A stretch of 64,000 bases of DNA, taken from the NCBI GenBank assembly GCA_963920765.1, contig OY987247.1, forward strand, positions 19,564,471 to 19,628,470, given 5' to 3'. This document shows positions 35,273 through 46,018 of this stretch, in pieces (the first letter of the stretch is position 1; each line of letters begins with the position of its first letter). The notes under the pieces are model-generated. The model made no database searches. It saw only the letters and a list, made by a program, of their open reading frames with translations, and was not told where the DNA came from. Made by a program: the position numbers and the translations under genes. This DNA comes from Ulota crispa (taxonomy: Eukaryota; Streptophyta; Bryopsida; Orthotrichales; Orthotrichaceae).

Positions 35273-35472
35273 CGTCTAGTGGACGGACCGTGCATCTAGT
35301 CAATGGATTTGTCATCCAATTGACGAACTTGTCATCTAGTTGACGGACTTGTCATCTAATTGACAAATCGTGCATGTAGTCTACGGACTTGTCATCTAGT
35401 GGACGGACTTGTTTTCTAGTCGACGGTCTCGTTGTCTAGTCGGCGAACTTGTTGTTTAGTCAACAAACTTCA
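35273..35472. repeat. Ten tandem copies of a 20-bp repeat
   Basis: Exactly 200 bp in ten units of 20, none with an indel. The consensus is catctagttgacggacttgt; variants are cgtctagtggacggaccgtg, catgtagtctacggacttgt, tgtctagtcggcgaacttgt and so on. The ctagt and the acggac/acgaac core are best kept. A related fragment, ttctagacggct, lies just before it (35227). It is on the 5' side of hAT-1 (minus strand). Confidence 0.93.
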
Positions 35473-35561
35473 TCCACGGCCTGGGCAGTCCATCAGCATT
35501 GCGGACAAATCTTGCCGTGTCCAAACATGACATGACATATGCGTCATGACATCTAGACGTC

Positions 35562-35747
35562 AAAACCCAACGTCACATCAATTTAGACATCCCTGTATGT
35601 GATTGTCAATAGACTTCCAATTATGTCAATTCTCATATGTAACAAATGTAGATGGTACTTACACTATAGTTGCAATGTAAGTTAGGAACACCAAGAAGCA
35701 AAAGTGTCTCCATTATTGCCACCTTTGAAATCTTGGAAAAAATGTAA
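35562..35747 (+). repeat. Dispersed repeat, copy 1 (partner at 53675-53862)
   Basis: Shares caaaacccaacgtcacat, tgtatgtgattgtca, tagacttccaattat, gtagatggtacttacac, tatagttgcaatgtaa and gtgtctcca in order with the second copy, at roughly 85-90 percent by eye and in the same orientation. No open frame. The copy ends where the candidate LTR begins. Confidence 0.82.
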
Positions 35748-35883
35748 TGTTGTGATGTAAATCACAACATATAGTAAATATGGGAAATTTGGTTAGGTTA
35801 TAGTTTATTTAAGGTGTTGTACTCTTTTTTCTTCACTCGCAGTTTTACCCTTGATTAATAAGGTTTCAATACGGGAAACAACA
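35748..35883 (+). mobile_element. Candidate 136-bp solo LTR
   Basis: It begins TGTTGTGATG and ends GAAACAACA, so the ends form the short inverted repeat TGTTGT/ACAACA typical of LTRs. The flanking pentamers are TGTAA (35743-35747) and TGTCA (35884-35888), one mismatch. Inside, TTTATTTAAGG could be a TATA box and TTGATTAATAAGG a polyadenylation region. No primer-binding site or coding part follows, so it would be a solo LTR of a small element. The evidence is short motifs only. Confidence 0.4.
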
Positions 35884-35888
35884 TGTCA

Positions 35889-36618
35889 AACCTACAAAAA
35901 CTTGTCCGGAATGACAATTGCAAAGGCAGGCAGCCAAAAATTTTCCACTTTCTCACAAAAGTCTTGCCAAGGTCCCACTAACTATGCTCATGAGTACTTT
36001 TACAAGTCCACTGATGGCCAGAAAATTCCGGAGTCACTTTTTGTCTAAACTAAGAGTGAACTTGAATAGTCAAAATTAGCAAACTTCATTTTAGTCCTTC
36101 ACTTTTACCTATTGACATGTCCTATCTACTTTTTTATTTTTACAAACTACAATTTCTGTAAGTCATGCAAAAGAAGGTGTAGTGAATGTGCTTGGAAGTG
36201 ATCTTGGTATACAGATTATGCTAATCTCTAAGAGTAGATGACGTCAGCATGTCATTTGTGAATTACAAAACTTGAGAAGCTCAAATGCTATGATTGAAAA
36301 CAAATAATTGTTTTTTTTTTTTTTTACAACTCAGCTTGTCATACATTCCTTTCTAGTAGTCACTGCTGGAGTTCCTCCCTTGCAATTCTTAGAACGTCAG
36401 AGTGCAATACGTGTTATGCAGAGAAGCCGCTTCCTTTGCATCAACTTCTCTACGGAATAGACTACGTCAAATCATAATGGGTCAACCTAAATTCCGAAAG
36501 TCCTGCTTCACACAAGTTTGGTTTGGCACTCCTACTATTTGACCTTGTTGTAATCCTTCCATGTCCTTCACCAACGGTGCGTTCTTTTTTTTTCAGAATT
36601 ACCATCCTCCAAAGAACC
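35889..36618. other. Spacer before the CACTA-2 transposase
   Basis: No gene recognised. It contains an 18-19-base T run near 36309. The left terminus of CACTA-2 was expected in this direction but could not be found between here and 32432. Confidence 0.4.
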
Positions 36619-37488
36619 TTATGCATAATAACATCCGCCTTGGGACATTGCACCATCCACACCTTGACGACGCACACAACGTCCAAGGCCTATCTTGGTT
36701 CCATGTTCTTCATGCATTTTTTGTCTGATTGCATGCCGACCTCCTCCTTGCACTGCTGCAAGTCTGTTTCTTCCTGCAACCAACACTTCTTGCAGGACAA
36801 TGTTCCGTCCAATCAAAGGCACAAAAACTGGTTCTTCCCCTATCTCCCTTTCAAGTTGCAGCCCTACAAAGTCTTCATCATCCTCCATTTTAAATAGATC
36901 AGCATCAAGTTTGTCTTCCATGTTTGGCAAGATGCGCTTCCCCCTTATCTCTTTCCTCAAGACAATCCTCCATCCAAGGGCATCACCGCTTCAGAGAAAA
37001 ATACCTATTTGCATTAACTAGGGAAGGCAAAGCTATCTTGATATAAGTAACCTAGTCTCCTACTGTAATTAGCTAGCATAAAGCCCCATACATCTTTTTT
37101 AATTGTGGCATTGTCCCCAATATAGTTAGCTCTAACAAAATCACAAACTAAAACTTTCATGCCATGACGCCTGTAATTCAACTCAAGAATTTCTTCTATG
37201 TGCCCCACATATTCAATGTTAGCAACTACAAGATTCACATCTCCTCTTCCACTTTGGCATACTTGTTTGAACGTGGCCGCAACCCCACTGTCAGCAGTTT
37301 TGAGCTTCCTCTTTGCGCTTACAAAAGAAGGCAGTTACCATAGGCGGACATCAACTTGTAGAATGTTGCAACCGAGAGAGGATCCCTTGCAGTGTCCACC
37401 ACCTAAGCATCCACATGAACACCATTCCTTTCTTCTCACCTCACCTTGTCCAACATCCACTGTGCAAACTCAGGTAAGAGATGCAATT
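36619..37488 (-). pseudogene. CACTA-2 transposase, last exon (DUF4216 region)
   Basis: After an acceptor (CTTCAG|) the minus strand reads FAQWMLDKVR, then DPLSVATFYKLMSAYG. After a shift near 37330 come TADSGVAATFKQV and NLVVANIEYVGHIEEILELN, then VLVCDFVRANYIGD and KKDVWGFMLAN. Near FAFPS two stops (TAA and TAG) and another shift occur, then GWRIVLRKEIRG and a long charged tail (EEPVFVPLIGRNIVLQEV). The block order matches CACTA-1 residue for residue in the DUF4216 core (YVGHI.EI.ELNY against YIGQI.EI.ELNY). Stops at several Gln/Arg-type positions and two shifts make it a pseudogene. Confidence 0.82.
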
Positions 37489-39096
37489 CTGAAGGAAAAA
37501 AAAACCAAGTTCTATTCCTTCCTCTCCTATATTGCTACCGGTAATTTTTCCTTTTAGCCTCTTGCGCTACCACTGCACTCTCGTATTTCCTGCATGTCAC
37601 ATGCAGAATACACTTTAGTTTTGACAAGTGTGAGCATAATCTACTTTAGCTATGACAATTGAGCAACACTGCTAATAATGACCTTGTACTCTACGGCAAA
37701 TTGAGTAAACTCAAAGTTGGAACAGTGCAAGAACAGAAAAAAAACACTACAAGACAAGCCACTCTGACTACGTCCATGCCCACTTAACATAATGATTGAC
37801 TGTATACGGCAAGGGTAAATCCTTGATTGTTTTTGGAAAATCCCTTGTCACTTTTGGGCAACATCATCTCTCGTTTTGAAAACAGAACACATTGCACTTG
37901 TCCATGAAATTGATTCAATTAACATTTCCATTACCGTTTGCCCGCCCTATTTTGTTTGTGACCTGAATTCCTTTGTTCACACATTCAACACTCAAGGTAC
38001 ACAACATGCTATACAAGATTAAACCAGAACTACAAATATTTTACTGTATTTGCTTCTGTACTGACAGGCTATTAAATTCTTCTCAAACTTGCTCCAAGGA
38101 CCTCAAATAACCGATCCATTCAGTAAAAGCAAATCGGTTCACTTCATGGAAACCCTTTCCCAATTTGCACATACCGCTTCAAATAATGCGTACACATGAA
38201 AGGAAAAAAAAGGGAATATTTGAACAACAAAGATCAACAAGAAACATTCCTTTCAAAACCAACATAATACACTTGCCATAGGAAACTTGCCACACAAAAT
38301 CCAATATCCCCCCAAACCAATGGCCGAGAAATATTTGATATTTTTTGGTTCATTTCTTTTAGTTCCCATATTGACTCGGTTTTTCAAGGAACTACTTTGA
38401 TTATTTTCTCAATTCAATATTATGAATATTATGTTTTTGAATTTTTGATCGGGTTTCAGTCAATCCCTATAAATTGCAAATGGTTTTTCTTCATTTCAAT
38501 TGGCTAGCATTGACCTAGGGGTTGATTCTTTCTAGACTTTGCCCCAAACCCTTTTTCAGATCAGAAACTGTCCTTGCATAATTAACCTTCATACATACTG
38601 TTAAAAATAAGTACTACCCCTGAGCGCTTACAAGTTTAAAGAATTTACGTCCACACACTCATGGACTGTATAATTAGATGTACATGTCTAAACCACTTCA
38701 TACATACCGTATTCAAGCTTGAACGTCAAGGTTTATTTATTAAATCCGCTCACACTGCATTCGTATAGTAAGCTTCTAAGATATAAATTTGGGTTGCTTC
38801 TCGTTCACAATACTCACTATATTAAAGACAAACTTTGCATTTACAATATCTCTCAATTCTTTAGTCAATCAATTATAATTAGAATTGTTCCAAATCAAAG
38901 AATGTTTTTAAAAAATGCATATGCACAACTCTGTTAAGGGAATGAAATAAGACTTCACTATCTTAGTTGCAAAACTTATAATGGATGCAAACTACCTCCC
39001 ACATCCATCATGTTTCAAACTTTCAAAAATAGTTTGCGACTCTTTGCTTCTATGTTCAGGATATTGAATAAATAAATAAAAAGTTAGAAGTTCTAC
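37489..39096 (-). other. Intron of the CACTA-2 transposase
   Basis: 1.6 kb between the DUF4218 and DUF4216 exons, donor GTAGAA and acceptor CTTCAG. It is much longer than the ~300-nt intron at the same place in CACTA-1, and includes dispersed-repeat copy B (38325-38545). Confidence 0.55.
38325..38545. repeat. Dispersed intronic repeat, copy B
   Basis: Blocks gaaatatttgat, attttttggt, tttttcaagga, aatttttgatcggg, ttggctagcattgacc and ggttgattctttc correspond in order to copies A (11295) and C (41030). Confidence 0.62.
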
Positions 39097-39991
39097 CTTC
39101 TATACGGTTCCATGTGTATAGTATTATCCAATACAAAGTCATGGATAATCTTCTGGAAATCTACGTCCATGTGCCAATCATGTTTTCCACGGTCCATGAC
39201 CTCCTCATACATGGTAGACTCCTCCTTGTTGTCCCAGGCTCTCTTTGTGGTAGGAGAATACTCAGATAAGTACTTGATTATGAATCCCACAGACTCCTGG
39301 CGCGTATAACCCTTGGCCATACTGCTTTTTGGTTTACATTTATTTCTTACATATCACTTAAGTTCTTTCATGAACTTGTCATATGGGAACATCCACCTTG
39401 TGTGGACGGGACCACAGATGAACAGCTCCTCTACATGATGCAATGGCAAATGCATCATCACAACAAATATCAAAGGTGGAAGCTCTTTCTCAAAGGAACA
39501 TACCGTTTTTGCTACATCTTCTAGCATTTTCTCCTTCTCTCCATAGTCCACAACTTTTGCACAAAGTCTTTGAAGAATTCTGCTCATTTGCATGATGGCT
39601 CCAACTACAGCTAGATCCCTTATATTTCTCAAGCACAAAGGTAGCAAATACTGCATCAGAATGTGCCAATCATGGGTCTTTAGACCATGTAACTTTCCAT
39701 CAACTATCTTCGGCCCAAAGGAAGAGACATAGTTAGAGGGGAACTTCAAATCTCTCAGTGTCAACATAAACTTTTGCTGATCATCTTTTGATAGAACGTA
39801 AGGTGCGTCCGGCATGAAGAATGTGACACCATTGTCATTTGGCTGTTGGTGTAGGTGTTGACGAATATTCCTACTACGCATAACTTCTCAAGACTTTGTG
39901 CCGTTGTTCTCTCCAAATAAAGTCCAAACTAGATTTTTGCATAAATTCTTTTTGCAATGCATTGGATCCAGCATATGTTGTGTAGGAAGAT
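39097..39991 (-). pseudogene. CACTA-2 transposase, Tnp2 C-terminal part and DUF4218 exon
   Basis: 895 nt in one minus-strand frame. It begins DLPTQHMLDPMHCKKNLCKN and passes RSRNIRQHLHQQ and DAPYVLSKDDQQKFM. It reaches LHGLKTHDWHILMQYLLPLC and IMQMSRILQRLCAKV, then DUF4218 with KTVCSFEKELPPL, MMHLPLHHVEELF, GPVHTRWMFPYDKF and YTRQESVGFIIKYLSEYSP, ending HMEPYRR at a GTAGAA donor. Only two stops are seen: TGA after TKS (near 39895) and TGA before YVRNKCKP (near 39352). Both fit CGA-to-TGA. This is the best preserved piece of CACTA-2 and the reference for reading stops in CACTA-1. Confidence 0.9.
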
Positions 39992-41029
39992 CTTGCAAAC
40001 ATTCAATGAGAGGTCAATATTGTTATCAATATTGTCCTTGCACACTTTTACATATGCAATGTATTGCTTTCCAAAGTACCATAAATAAAACTTCTAAGAT
40101 TCAAATCATGCATGCTCATAACTCATGCCATTAACAAACGCATCATGAACCCACGTCATGAACCCATCCGTACATTGACACTCAATGACATGAAAGAGAC
40201 ATAGTATACAACCAAGTATTCAGTTTTTGTTTGACTCAATAATTTGGGTTAGATATAGGACCGTTTCACTTCTCTATTGATTGTATATGCTATAGTTGTA
40301 GACACTTTGCTACCCATAATCTTTCATGGTCATAGATGACCAAACGTTACAATCTCTTCCAATAACTGTTTCACCTCACTAGAAAAATACGTGAAGCATT
40401 TTGAAAAACCTTAGAACTATTGCCTTCAAGTTCATTAATACACATTTGTTCATGTTAGAAAACAAATTTAAAAAATTCAAGAACAGAATTTGTTAATTTC
40501 AAGATTGGTTGAATGAATGAATGACAATTACTATGGCTCTCTGCTAAATTACTTGGACATCCTCAAACTGATATAAGCATAGTTGCAAACCTCACTTCCT
40601 AGACCAATGTCAAACAAACAAAGTTTTGTGGCAATTGGGATCCTTTTAAAAATCCTTTTACTCTCATACAATCTACATACTTCAGAATTACAAGTTCTCG
40701 TCAACTACTCAAGCACAGATCTTCAACAGTGTTATCCAATCTTTGTCATGTTTATCCATCAAATAGTAAATTGACAAAACTAACTAAACATACAATAAAT
40801 TAGTGAACATAAACAATTAACAGCGTACGGTGGCGGTTTATTGTGGTACATGGGCATGTCGTAGAGAACAAACCATCAAAAAGCCTTTGTAGTTCACATC
40901 TCAACTTAAATAGAGCATAAAACACCAAAATAACAACTTTGCAAATAGAATGCCACTTCCTACACTCTTGTAAGCTAATCCTCTTTCATTCTTTCATCAA
41001 TAAATAAAGCTAAAGAGTTTCCGGCAGGG

Positions 41030-41260
41030 TTCGGGAATTATTTGATGTTTTTTGGTAGATTTCCTTCAAATCCTATTTTTAACTTGTTTATCAAGGAGCT
41101 CTTTTGGTTATTTTCTCTATTTAATATTACAAGTAATTTTCTTACAGATTTTTGACCAATTTTCAGCCGAAGTTCATAAATTATAGACGGTTTTTTTCCC
41201 ATATCAATTAGCAACCACTGAAATAGTGGTTGGTTCTTTCCAAACCTTGGTTCCCAATTC
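41030..41260. repeat. Dispersed intronic repeat, copy C
   Basis: Blocks gggaattatttgatg, ttttttggtagatttcc, tttttgaccaattttcag, aattagcaaccactg and tggttggttctttcc align with copies A and B. It sits in the same intron as copy A does in CACTA-1, so A and C may be orthologous intron sequence. Confidence 0.62.
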
Positions 41261-42205
41261 TCCTCAGCCATTACATGTTGTAAACACAAATTATATATAA
41301 GAATTCAAGACTCTTAAGTACTCAATCATATATATCAAACCACATTCCCAAAATTGTACCGAGTAATTATGCAATTAATGGTCGGACTTCTCCACCTTGG
41401 TTTATAATAAAGCAACGTAACACTACTCTCTACGGCTACACACCAGTTCCTAGTACATAGTTCTTCACCATTAACATGTATCCTCCCCTTAGCTTTGAAG
41501 TGTTCAATACATGTTCATCTTCTGTGCTACCTCGGTTTACCTTTGAGGAGGTGAACCAATTTAGATGCCCTTGCCACTCTCACTTAATGACTTCATTATT
41601 ACTCTAAGAAAACTCCAATAATATTAAACATCTACTAGTACATGCTCTTCAATCCCTTTTCTAAAGGAGAATGACATGAGAGACAGACATGAAACTCCAT
41701 AAGCACAGACTTGTATTACTGCCCATAAACGGTCAAATAATGACATTCCTCCATTACTACTCTCTCTTCTTCCGTAGGATGACAAATGAACTCACCAATT
41801 CTGTTCCAAAAAACTTGTTTGTCTACTGATGCAAGGTACGTTCACTAACTCTACTACGGCTATTCACAAAGTTCAGCACAAACTCAATAAAAACAGCAAG
41901 CACAATTACTACTTGTTTAATAGACAATTATATTATACATTTCAAATACAAAGCCAGAACATTAATGACTTGACACGCGATCAATTGTTTTGCCAATTAT
42001 GTGAATGTCAGGTTTGTATTTAATATACCGAGGGGCCTACATAATTCTAATGACATCTACATCTATGTTTTAGGGATTTTTTCCTAAAGGCAAGTCTAGT
42101 TTTTGACCTCTATATGGCTATGTCATTCTCTCTTCCATTGCAATAACTGTATGTAGAGAGTGGCTTTCTTAATATAAATCTAACTTCTGTCACTCTTTGG
42201 AGACT

Positions 42206-42660
42206 AACACAATATTCATTAAATTGGGAAAAAACGGACATTTTGGGAATTTTGGCCCTTTTTTGTTAGGTGTGCACTTGACTATTTTCCAATGAAATGA
42301 CATACACATCTTCCAAAAATACTATTTCTATTATCCAAAAAGCTGAGAATCTTTCATAAATACTCTCTTTATTACCCAAAAAGCTGAGAATCTTTTAGAA
42401 ATACGCTCATTATTACCCAAAAAAGTTGAGAATCTTTCAGAAATATGCTCTTTATTACCCAAAAAGCCAAAAACAAGACCTATTTGTTCCACAAAATAAC
42501 TATATTTTTGAGATTTTGGACATAAAGCTCATTAATTACGTTTAAGTTAACTTCCTTAAACATTTAAGTTGACCTCCTTAAATGTTTAAGTTGACTTGAG
42601 GGATTTTAGGTGAAATACAATTTGGGAATTTTTTATTCCCAATTAAATGAATATTGTGTT
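42206..42660. mobile_element. 455-bp MITE with AACACAATATTCATT ends and internal tandem repeats
   Basis: The left end AACACAATATTCATTAAATT and the right end, reversed, AACACAATATTCATTTAATT are almost identical, followed by gggaa on both sides. The tetramer GACT flanks both ends (42202-42205 and 42661-42664). Inside, a 41-42-bp unit (gctgagaatcttt...attacccaaaaa) is repeated about 3.5 times at 42311-42470. A ~20-bp unit, tttaagttgacctccttaaa, is repeated about three times at 42539-42600. No coding capacity. The superfamily is unclear from a 4-bp duplication. Confidence 0.75.
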
Positions 42661-43423
42661 GACTAAGATTGTTATGCTAAAGTTTCAAAAACAGAACTAA
42701 GTATGTTCCAGAAACAATTTCCCTAGCAATTGTACCGTCCTACACATGTCCTTCCCACCAAATACAATGGCTACAAACAGTGCAAAGAGACATTTGCATT
42801 ACCTCCATTCATGTCCTCCTTTATAGTTTTTTTTAATAGTCACTCACGGATTTTGAACTAACTCACTGTCATTTGTTAGTACAATTTTAGAGTGAAGTGT
42901 TGAACACATAAATACAAGACAAAATGTCAAATTTCCCAAAGACTTGGCTCATTCCTAGAGTGTATTTCAAGATCTTAGTGTCCTCTACAAAATTAGTGTA
43001 GAGTTAATATCAAGTATATAGTATGAATATTACTTCAGACACCATATTGGACCATTCACAATTACTTCATAATAATTTCACAAGTGTCACACATTTATTC
43101 ACATTTCAGTCCACATTACATGTTACATTAAATCTTTTGTCTCATATGTAGAAGATGTCTCAAATTAATTGTCGGGACAGTATAGTTTCTGAAGCAATTG
43201 TTTCAATAATGGAAAAATAGCCTTTTTTTATTCCCTCCTTCCCATTCTTTTATAATTTTGTAACATTTCATTGACTTAGCTACTGTCATGCACAACGCCA
43301 GATTGGCAAATGTCTTCTTGTGACTCAAATTTGACTTTAAAACAGTTTGAAGCTATGTTTGAGAACAAGTTAAAAGTACACATGTTTACAGTAACAACAT
43401 AAAACAATGGTTACATGACTTAC

Positions 43424-44965
43424 CAACCAATACGGGAGCTCATAGAAGATGCTCACCCTCTTCACCTTGGTACGCTTCATTGAATGGTGTAATGAATTAG
43501 CTCGACTGCCACATCTGAGATATGACTCTGTCCATGCCTTGCACTGCACTATTGTAAGCCCTGTCTGACGAGAGGGAGCCTTCTCATGATTGCTCTCACC
43601 ATTGAAAGCAGCTGCGACACTCCTCCAACAACGATTTACAGGTAGCCATCTTCAATTACCAAGAAATACCATCTTCCCTGCCTCTTTTGAAAATTCTGCA
43701 AAAGTCCCCTCTTTGCACACCAGGCAACCCGCGTAACATTTGCTCACTTAATCCGCAACCAAAGTGTATGCAGGAAAGTTGTAAATAGTCCATATAAGCA
43801 TAGTACGTAACCTAAAGTTTCCATCAGGCCCTTGTGGTTGCGACATATCCACAGTTGAAACTCCAACCCATAACTTCTTCAGCTCATGTATGAGAGGTTG
43901 CATGTAAACGTCAATAGCTTTGTTAGATGGGGAGTGTGGACCAAGAATTATCATGCTCAAAGAAAGAAAAAACTTCTTTGTCACAAGATAAGGTAGGAGG
44001 TTGTACATTACCATTAAAACACGCCACACCAAGTGCTTCGATGATTGGAGACTATATGGGTTCAACCCATCCAGTGAAAGGCCCAAATGTATATTCCTAG
44101 TGTTTCTATTGAAACTAGGGTATTTCTGGTCTATGTATTTCCACTGCTCCCCATCCACGACTGACCTCATCTTTCCATCTTGCAAATGATTTGAGGCATG
44201 TCATTTCAAATGTTTTGCAACCTTAGGGCACCTATATAACCTTTGTAGCCTGTTAATTAAGGGAAAGTACCGTAACACCCAAAGAGGGACAGTTTTTGAG
44301 CCTTCAATTTACCTTGATTTAGAGCAACTAGGACATTCCATCAAATTTGCGTTCACCTTCTAGTACAGCATCTACCCACAGCTGCAGCAATGTATGTTCT
44401 CATGGGCAAGTCCCAACTTCATTAGCACTGCTTTCATTTCATAGGAATTTTTGGGACAACAACTATTCAGGGGCAAGATGTCTTCCTTGAAAACTGTCAA
44501 GAATTCATCAAGACATTGAAGACTCACCAAGAAAAGCGTGCAGAGCAACATGAATATCACGCTGAACCGCAAGCAGCTTGTACTTGATTCGTGAAACAGC
44601 GGTTGTGCCAAGTCTTGTGAAAGAGATTCTAGGTGGTCAAAGTCCTATGATTCTTCATCAAAAGACACAAAGACACCATCGAAGTCCACAACAAAGTCCT
44701 CACCATCTCCAAATAGATTATGAATCTCATCTGCCCTTGAGAAATAATCCTCTACCATTCTTTTGTTGTCCACATGAGTGTTTGGATGATCCCCTTCAGA
44801 ACTTTGAAATTCATCTGTACCTATGAATTCCTGATCCTCATGAAAAGTATCATTCCTGCCACTGTCATGCACTAGGATGTCATCCCTAGCTTCTTCTATG
44901 TAGGACATTGGCCTGGCAAAGTGGTTCCCATCTTGTACCATTACAAAGGATGAAGATGTCAGCAA
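43424..44965 (-). pseudogene. CACTA-2 transposase, main Tnp2 (Transposase_21) exon
   Basis: 1.54 kb in a single minus-strand frame without a detectable shift. An acidic leader (EDQEFIGTDEFQSSEGD) precedes the Tnp2 core. The core runs ILPLNSCCPKNSYEMKA, MKLGLAHENIHCCSCG, NLMECPSCSKSR, VLRYFPLINRLQRLYRCPKV, HLGLSLDGLNPYSLQ, MYNLLPYLVTKKFFLSL, MIILGPHSPSNKAIDVYMQP, GVSTVDMSQPQG, TMLIWTIYNFPAYTL, YAGCLVCKEGTF, RWLPVNRCWRSVAAAFNGE and IFYELPYWL, then GTAAGT. Stops include TAG near 44630, TAG after CSCG, TAG at 44360-44362 (LY-stop-K, a Trp in relatives), TAA near 44310, TGA at 44201-44203 (HLK-stop-HA, also Trp), TAA near 43747 and TGA after FLGN. Confidence 0.9.
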
Positions 44966-45766
44966 ATATGAAATCTCAAAGAAGGATCTTTACTTTAGGC
45001 ACTTTGTCTAAGTTATTAAATTTATATCTTCTGTCTAGAAAATTATACTTCAAACACTTAAAATAAGAGTGACCAAGGAATATTTACATTATGCGCAAAG
45101 AGTAATAAGACTTCATAAAAGAGCAATTGTTCATAACATTGTTTATAATGTACCACTACTAGCAGAACTATCTATTTACTGCTGAAGCTACTCTCAATAG
45201 TAAGGACACAATTATTTTTCATTTGGGGAATGATCGTAACCATATTAGGGAAACAATGAATAAAAATACACGTACAGCTGAATACAGAGATCAAATGTAC
45301 ATAGAAATGCAGGGTGTAGACAAGTTTGAGCACTCTCGTATGTAATGTTACTTTCTACTATTGAGATTCATATATCTGAAGGGTTAATTTTTTCTTTCTG
45401 TTCATGGTGTTACTAAATATTAGAGATATTCCTTGCTAGGATTTTGTGTTGTGCAGTATGTGCCAGCTTATGAGTTCTCCACATTTGATGACTTTGTCAA
45501 TTCTTATATGACGGTTTTCTAATTTACTATTGAACATCAAAGATACAATTTTCAGAGATGTGCACTATGTATTTTTACAAGCTAATTAGGGCATCATTCA
45601 GTTCAAAGTTTGTATAGACATTTCTATGTTAAGAGAATGCTTATTTCAAAATCTTCTTCTAAACAATCAACTGATAAGAAAAACACAGATACATAAATAG
45701 AAATCCTAAATATACTAGAGTAACGAATTCCTACAGTGAGAATAAGTGGCAATTGAAACTACTTAC

Positions 45767-46018
45767 AATGAGAGGCCGCACTAACGTGATGTCTCTGCCA
45801 AGCCGACGGTGATGTTGTTGAACATTGAAGTTGGTTTGGATTTTAAATCCATGGCAAATCTGACAAACACATGGGTATCGATCAATGGCATGGTGAGCTG
45901 CAAAGGCTTTCTCTATGTGATAAGACTCATTCAATTGATATGTTGTCATTGTTACTCTTTCTTGCAAAAAACTAAATAAATCAAACCTTCCATAACTATT
46001 ATAGCAATATCTCCTCAC
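45767..46018 (-). pseudogene. CACTA-2 transposase, N-terminal Cys-rich exon
   Basis: The minus-strand frame reads HAIDRYPCVCQICHG, FNVQQHHRRLGRDI and RPLI, then a GTAAGT donor at 45766. It pairs with the CACTA-1 exon at 14134-14316 (YPCACRQCRG, HYIGHGCDR). The C-X-C-X2-C cluster plus His residues fits the N-terminal zinc-binding domain associated with CACTA transposases. No stop within the segment. The spacing to the Tnp2 exon is about 0.8 kb, longer than the 0.17 kb in CACTA-1. Confidence 0.62.

Larger units (their letters stand above)
39992..43423 (-). other. Largest intron of the CACTA-2 transposase
   Basis: 3.4 kb, donor GTAAGT at 43423 and acceptor TTTGCAAG at 39992. It holds dispersed-repeat copy C (41030-41260) and the MITE at 42206-42660, which partly explains why it is 2 kb longer than the same intron in CACTA-1. 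Confidence 0.6.

Noticed and set aside
37745-37765. CACTACAAGACAAG as a CACTA terminus
   Set aside because: It lies inside a CACTA-2 intron and no partner end or target duplication was found.
40379-40395. CACTAGAAAAATACG as a CACTA terminus
   Set aside because: No matching opposite end; it lies within a transposase intron of CACTA-2.
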